NCBI RefSeq assembly: GCF_964204645.1
Contig: NC_134033.1
Coordinates: 4,498,231-4,562,230, forward strand
Source of the DNA: Tubulanus polymorphus
Lineage: Eukaryota; Nemertea; Palaeonemertea; Tubulaniformes; Tubulanidae
Length of the DNA stretch: 64,000 nt
Direction of reading: 5' to 3'
This document shows positions 61,395 to 64,000 of this stretch, piece after piece. Each line of letters begins with the position of its first letter. Position 1 is the first letter of the stretch. The notes beneath the pieces are model-generated. The model worked only from the letters and a program-made list of their open reading frames with translations, ran no database searches and was not told the origin of the DNA. Position numbers and translations under genes: made by a program.

Positions 61395-62462
61395 ATGAAT
61401 TTCAGTTCGCAGACGACTTCACTACTCTCTACAACTACTAGAAATCCCTGCACACCTTACGTATTCCAAAACGTATTGTCAATCAGCGTAAAACTAGCTG
61501 GAGGTTTTCCTATCAGTATCGTCGGAATAATTTTGAATAATTTCAGCATTGTGATTTTACGTCGCCAAACTTCAAATCACATATCGCTGTACATTCTGCG
61601 ATGTCTGGCAGTGGCTGACATAATCTTTCTTACATTTCACATAATTCAAGAGCCTTTTCGTTTCATTGTCTCCAGTTTGACCCAGGGTAGTCATATGTTC
61701 CTGATTCCTACGAGTATGAGTTGGGGTGTTCGGCCATGGATCTATCGGGTAGCTTGGTTACCGAGAACCTCAGCGCAAGTGACAAGGAACTGGATAACTG
61801 TACTGGTAGTTTTAGAAAGGTCTTTTTCTATCGCTAGGCCATTCTTCGCTAGAACTCATTCCACAATACCAAGGGTAAGAATTGTAGTTTGTTGTCTCTA
61901 TATTATTTTTGGTATCTTAGGCTCTCCATTGATTATCGGTACTACAGTAGGTATCTGGTTTTATGACGAATGTAATAAAGTCGTCATAAAATCCATCCGC
62001 GGAGCAAGCGATCCCATACGAAGATACTTTCTCACTGAAATATTTACGTGGATTGATCACTTTGCTAGTCCTTTGTATAAAGAAATCCTACCTGCTTTAT
62101 TGCTAATAATTTTCAACAGCCATCTGATATGGACTCTGAGAAAGATAAGTTCTAGGAGAAAAGAAATGACACACGAAGGCGAACAAAGGCTAGACGTGAA
62201 AGCTATCAGGATAGCTGTAGCTATTGTTATTCTGTTTATCGTCTGTGAAATCCCTGCTTCGTTCCGATCTTATAACGATTTCATAGGTCGCTTCTTCAAA
62301 ATGCCACCTATTAAATACTCTACCACCATTTATATGCTTCAAGTACTGTTTACCGATCTTTTACCGACCTTGAACTCGTCTGTAAATTTCTTTATCTATT
62401 ACTTAGCGAACGATAATTTTAGAGAAACTGCAATAAAACTGTTGAGAAGGCGGCCAATTTAA
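61395..62462 (+). CDS. Rhodopsin-like GPCR, peptide-receptor type (355 aa)
   Basis: Single frame starting MNFSSQTTSLL. TM1 GGFPISIVGIILNNFSIVIL, TM2 LRCLAVADIIFLTF (conserved Asp), TM3 ending VLVVLERSFSIARPFF (ERS for DRY), TM4 VVCCLYIIFGILG, TM5 EILPALLLIIFNSHLIW, TM6 IAVAIVILFIVCEIPASF and TM7 LNSSVNFFIYYLANDNF. It shares PAS after TM6 and SSVNFF(I/V)Y in TM7 with the gene at 47051, and a putative acceptor just upstream of the ATG, so the two are lineage-expanded paralogues. The ligand is not predictable. Confidence 0.82.
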   Translation: MNFSSQTTSLLSTTTRNPCTPYVFQNVLSISVKLAGGFPISIVGIILNNFSIVILRRQTSNHISLYILRCLAVADIIFLTFHIIQEPFRFIVSSLTQGSHMFLIPTSMSWGVRPWIYRVAWLPRTSAQVTRNWITVLVVLERSFSIARPFFARTHSTIPRVRIVVCCLYIIFGILGSPLIIGTTVGIWFYDECNKVVIKSIRGASDPIRRYFLTEIFTWIDHFASPLYKEILPALLLIIFNSHLIWTLRKISSRRKEMTHEGEQRLDVKAIRIAVAIVILFIVCEIPASFRSYNDFIGRFFKMPPIKYSTTIYMLQVLFTDLLPTLNSSVNFFIYYLANDNFRETAIKLLRRRPI

Positions 62463-64000
62463 AATCCGTCGAGCGAAACAGATATATTTTGGATCCGTCC
62501 GGGTTTTTTTTTTATTTCAGAGCCCCATCCCCTACGCCACTTTTGACGAGAATTTAAAATGTGTGATTGCCGTTTGATCACTAAACTAGTTAATTACAAA
62601 GATGGAACTGAATTTGCAAAAATCACTCTCGATACTTAAAGTTGCTGGGAACATAAAGATAATGATTAATGCAACATGAGCCAGGTACTTTGAAATGGAT
62701 GTTGTCATTGCGAATTTATTAAAAGAACTGTTGAAGGTATCTTTAAAACTGCGTACATTAATTATTTTTTTAATTAATTAATTTTTTTTAGAACATCAAA
62801 TCTCTATATGGATCCAATTAACCCGATTGCCTTCGTTCTTGCACTTTATGTCACAGTATCACTATCTCCGACGGTCTTAGTTATTACATAATAAGCAAAT
62901 TGCGATACTTTGTGATATTTGCTCACAGTATGAATTCAAGCGTATATGCGTAATTGTGTGATATATAATAAGTATCGTAGCGAATTGACAACGAGAGGGT
63001 TGTGAAATTGGAGGAACTGACTCCGTGGGATAACAATAGACAGAGACCTACCTACCTAGAGTCACCGTGACAAAAATAAAACAGCGCGAAATGGCTTCAA
63101 AATGATGACTTAAAAAAAGTTCGTAGCCACTATAATCTACATATAGAATAATTGTAATAAATCGTTGAATCTAATTCTGTCTTCTGTAATGAATTTCTAT
63201 CTTTTGCAATAAAACACTGATGTTCACTGGTACGACAACAAACAGTCCCATTACGAGATTATACAAAATTGAGAGGAGACCTCAAAATAACAAGAAACGA
63301 GTGATTTGAATCATCAATTAAAAAGCCGCGTCTTCTAAAAATATACCCGAGAAATATCGACATCAAAACAAAATCGCGCGCCCAAAATCAGCTCAAATAC
63401 CAATAAAATAATTCACCCATATAAAACCAGAAATCTAGGTTCCACACGAATAGGGCCCGACCGAAACCGGCTGTCTGAACCCGAAACCAGTTGTATGTAA
63501 GTAAATGTCATTTGTATTTCATAAGGAGTAGAGTTCAACTGTTCAACTCTTCATCTTACTCAAATCACACTTAACTCACAAACTGTCAAACATTTTCAAT
63601 TCAGTTCAATTGTAAATAAATGCAACTTTTATTGTTAAAAAATTCCACTTAAACTTACAAATTCTGTATTTTATATCAACAGCTGAAATTATGTTTTAAT
63701 TCAAAGATCTATCAACTAAGTATTCTAACCTAACCTATATATTCGGCCTACCCATTCAGGCTAGGGTTTTGGGGTAGGGAGGAGGATACTGAAATTGAGA
63801 GACATGATATACACTAGGTCACACCGGAATTCTTCAGTCACTCTGTCATCATCATTCAACTTAAGGATCAATCTTCTGTGACTAGGGGGTCTTGTTCTTC
63901 TCACTTAAGTAGAACATACAGGCCGTACCTGAATCGGGCCACTCTGTTGTGTGCTGGGGGTGAAGACACGTACTCTGTGGCCCAGTCCTCTGGGGTCTTG
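62463..64000. other. No gene recognised
   Basis: 3' flank of the last GPCR followed by AT-rich non-coding sequence. No domain, RNA gene or clear transposon end was identified up to the window edge. Confidence 0.4.

Overview
The window is animal nuclear DNA. It has intron-bearing genes with GT/AG splice sites, signal-peptide first exons, many seven-transmembrane receptors, LINE, Penelope, BEL/Pao and Polinton-type transposons, MITEs and tRNA-derived SINEs. The receptor types (GRL101-like LDLa/LRR GPCRs, SMB/'YCAxC' ectodomains, FMRFamide-receptor-like single-exon GPCRs) point to a lophotrochozoan, probably a marine mollusc, brachiopod, phoronid, nemertean or annelid. The species cannot be named from this sequence.

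Layout. 1-1811: no gene recognised. 1812-6547 (+): six-exon gene for a single-pass receptor with two Ig-like domains and a tyrosine-motif tail. 7286-34262 (-): three tandem copies of one large chimeric receptor gene (CUB, C-type-lectin-like, LDLa, LRR, rhodopsin-like 7TM). Copy 1 (7286-11838) is open but ends inside the LDLa repeats, so it would be secreted. Copy 2 (17176-28775) keeps every domain but carries a 5.3-kb Penelope-like element in exon 2 and a 1-bp insertion in exon 3. Copy 3 (30421-34262) has lost its 5' part at a junction with LINE sequence and has a 5-bp insertion. A decayed LINE (about 13491-16700) separates copies 1 and 2. 34681-37671 (+): broken SMB-like/'YCAxC' receptor ectodomain. 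39073-40285 (-): fragment of an unrecognised gene interrupted by a MITE. 41582-46345: an AT-rich, non-autonomous Polinton/Maverick-like element with AGT...ACT ends, an exact 6-bp target duplication and about 0.8-kb inverted repeats, itself hit by a TTAA-flanked element. 47051-48130, 56553-57647 and 61395-62462 (+): three single-exon rhodopsin-like GPCRs. 52573-53199 (+): an orphan, internally duplicated copy of the tyrosine-rich tail exon of the first gene. The rest is non-coding or repeat-derived.

Together this looks like a receptor-rich accessory region under birth-and-death evolution. Duplicated extracellular-recognition receptors are being broken or truncated by transposons. None of the three large receptor copies can encode the complete protein as it stands. 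The points most worth following are the chimeric receptor array, the Ig receptor with YMDM and ITIM-like motifs and its expanded tail exon, the Penelope-like element that landed in an exon with no target duplication and no visible endonuclease, and the compact Polinton-like element.
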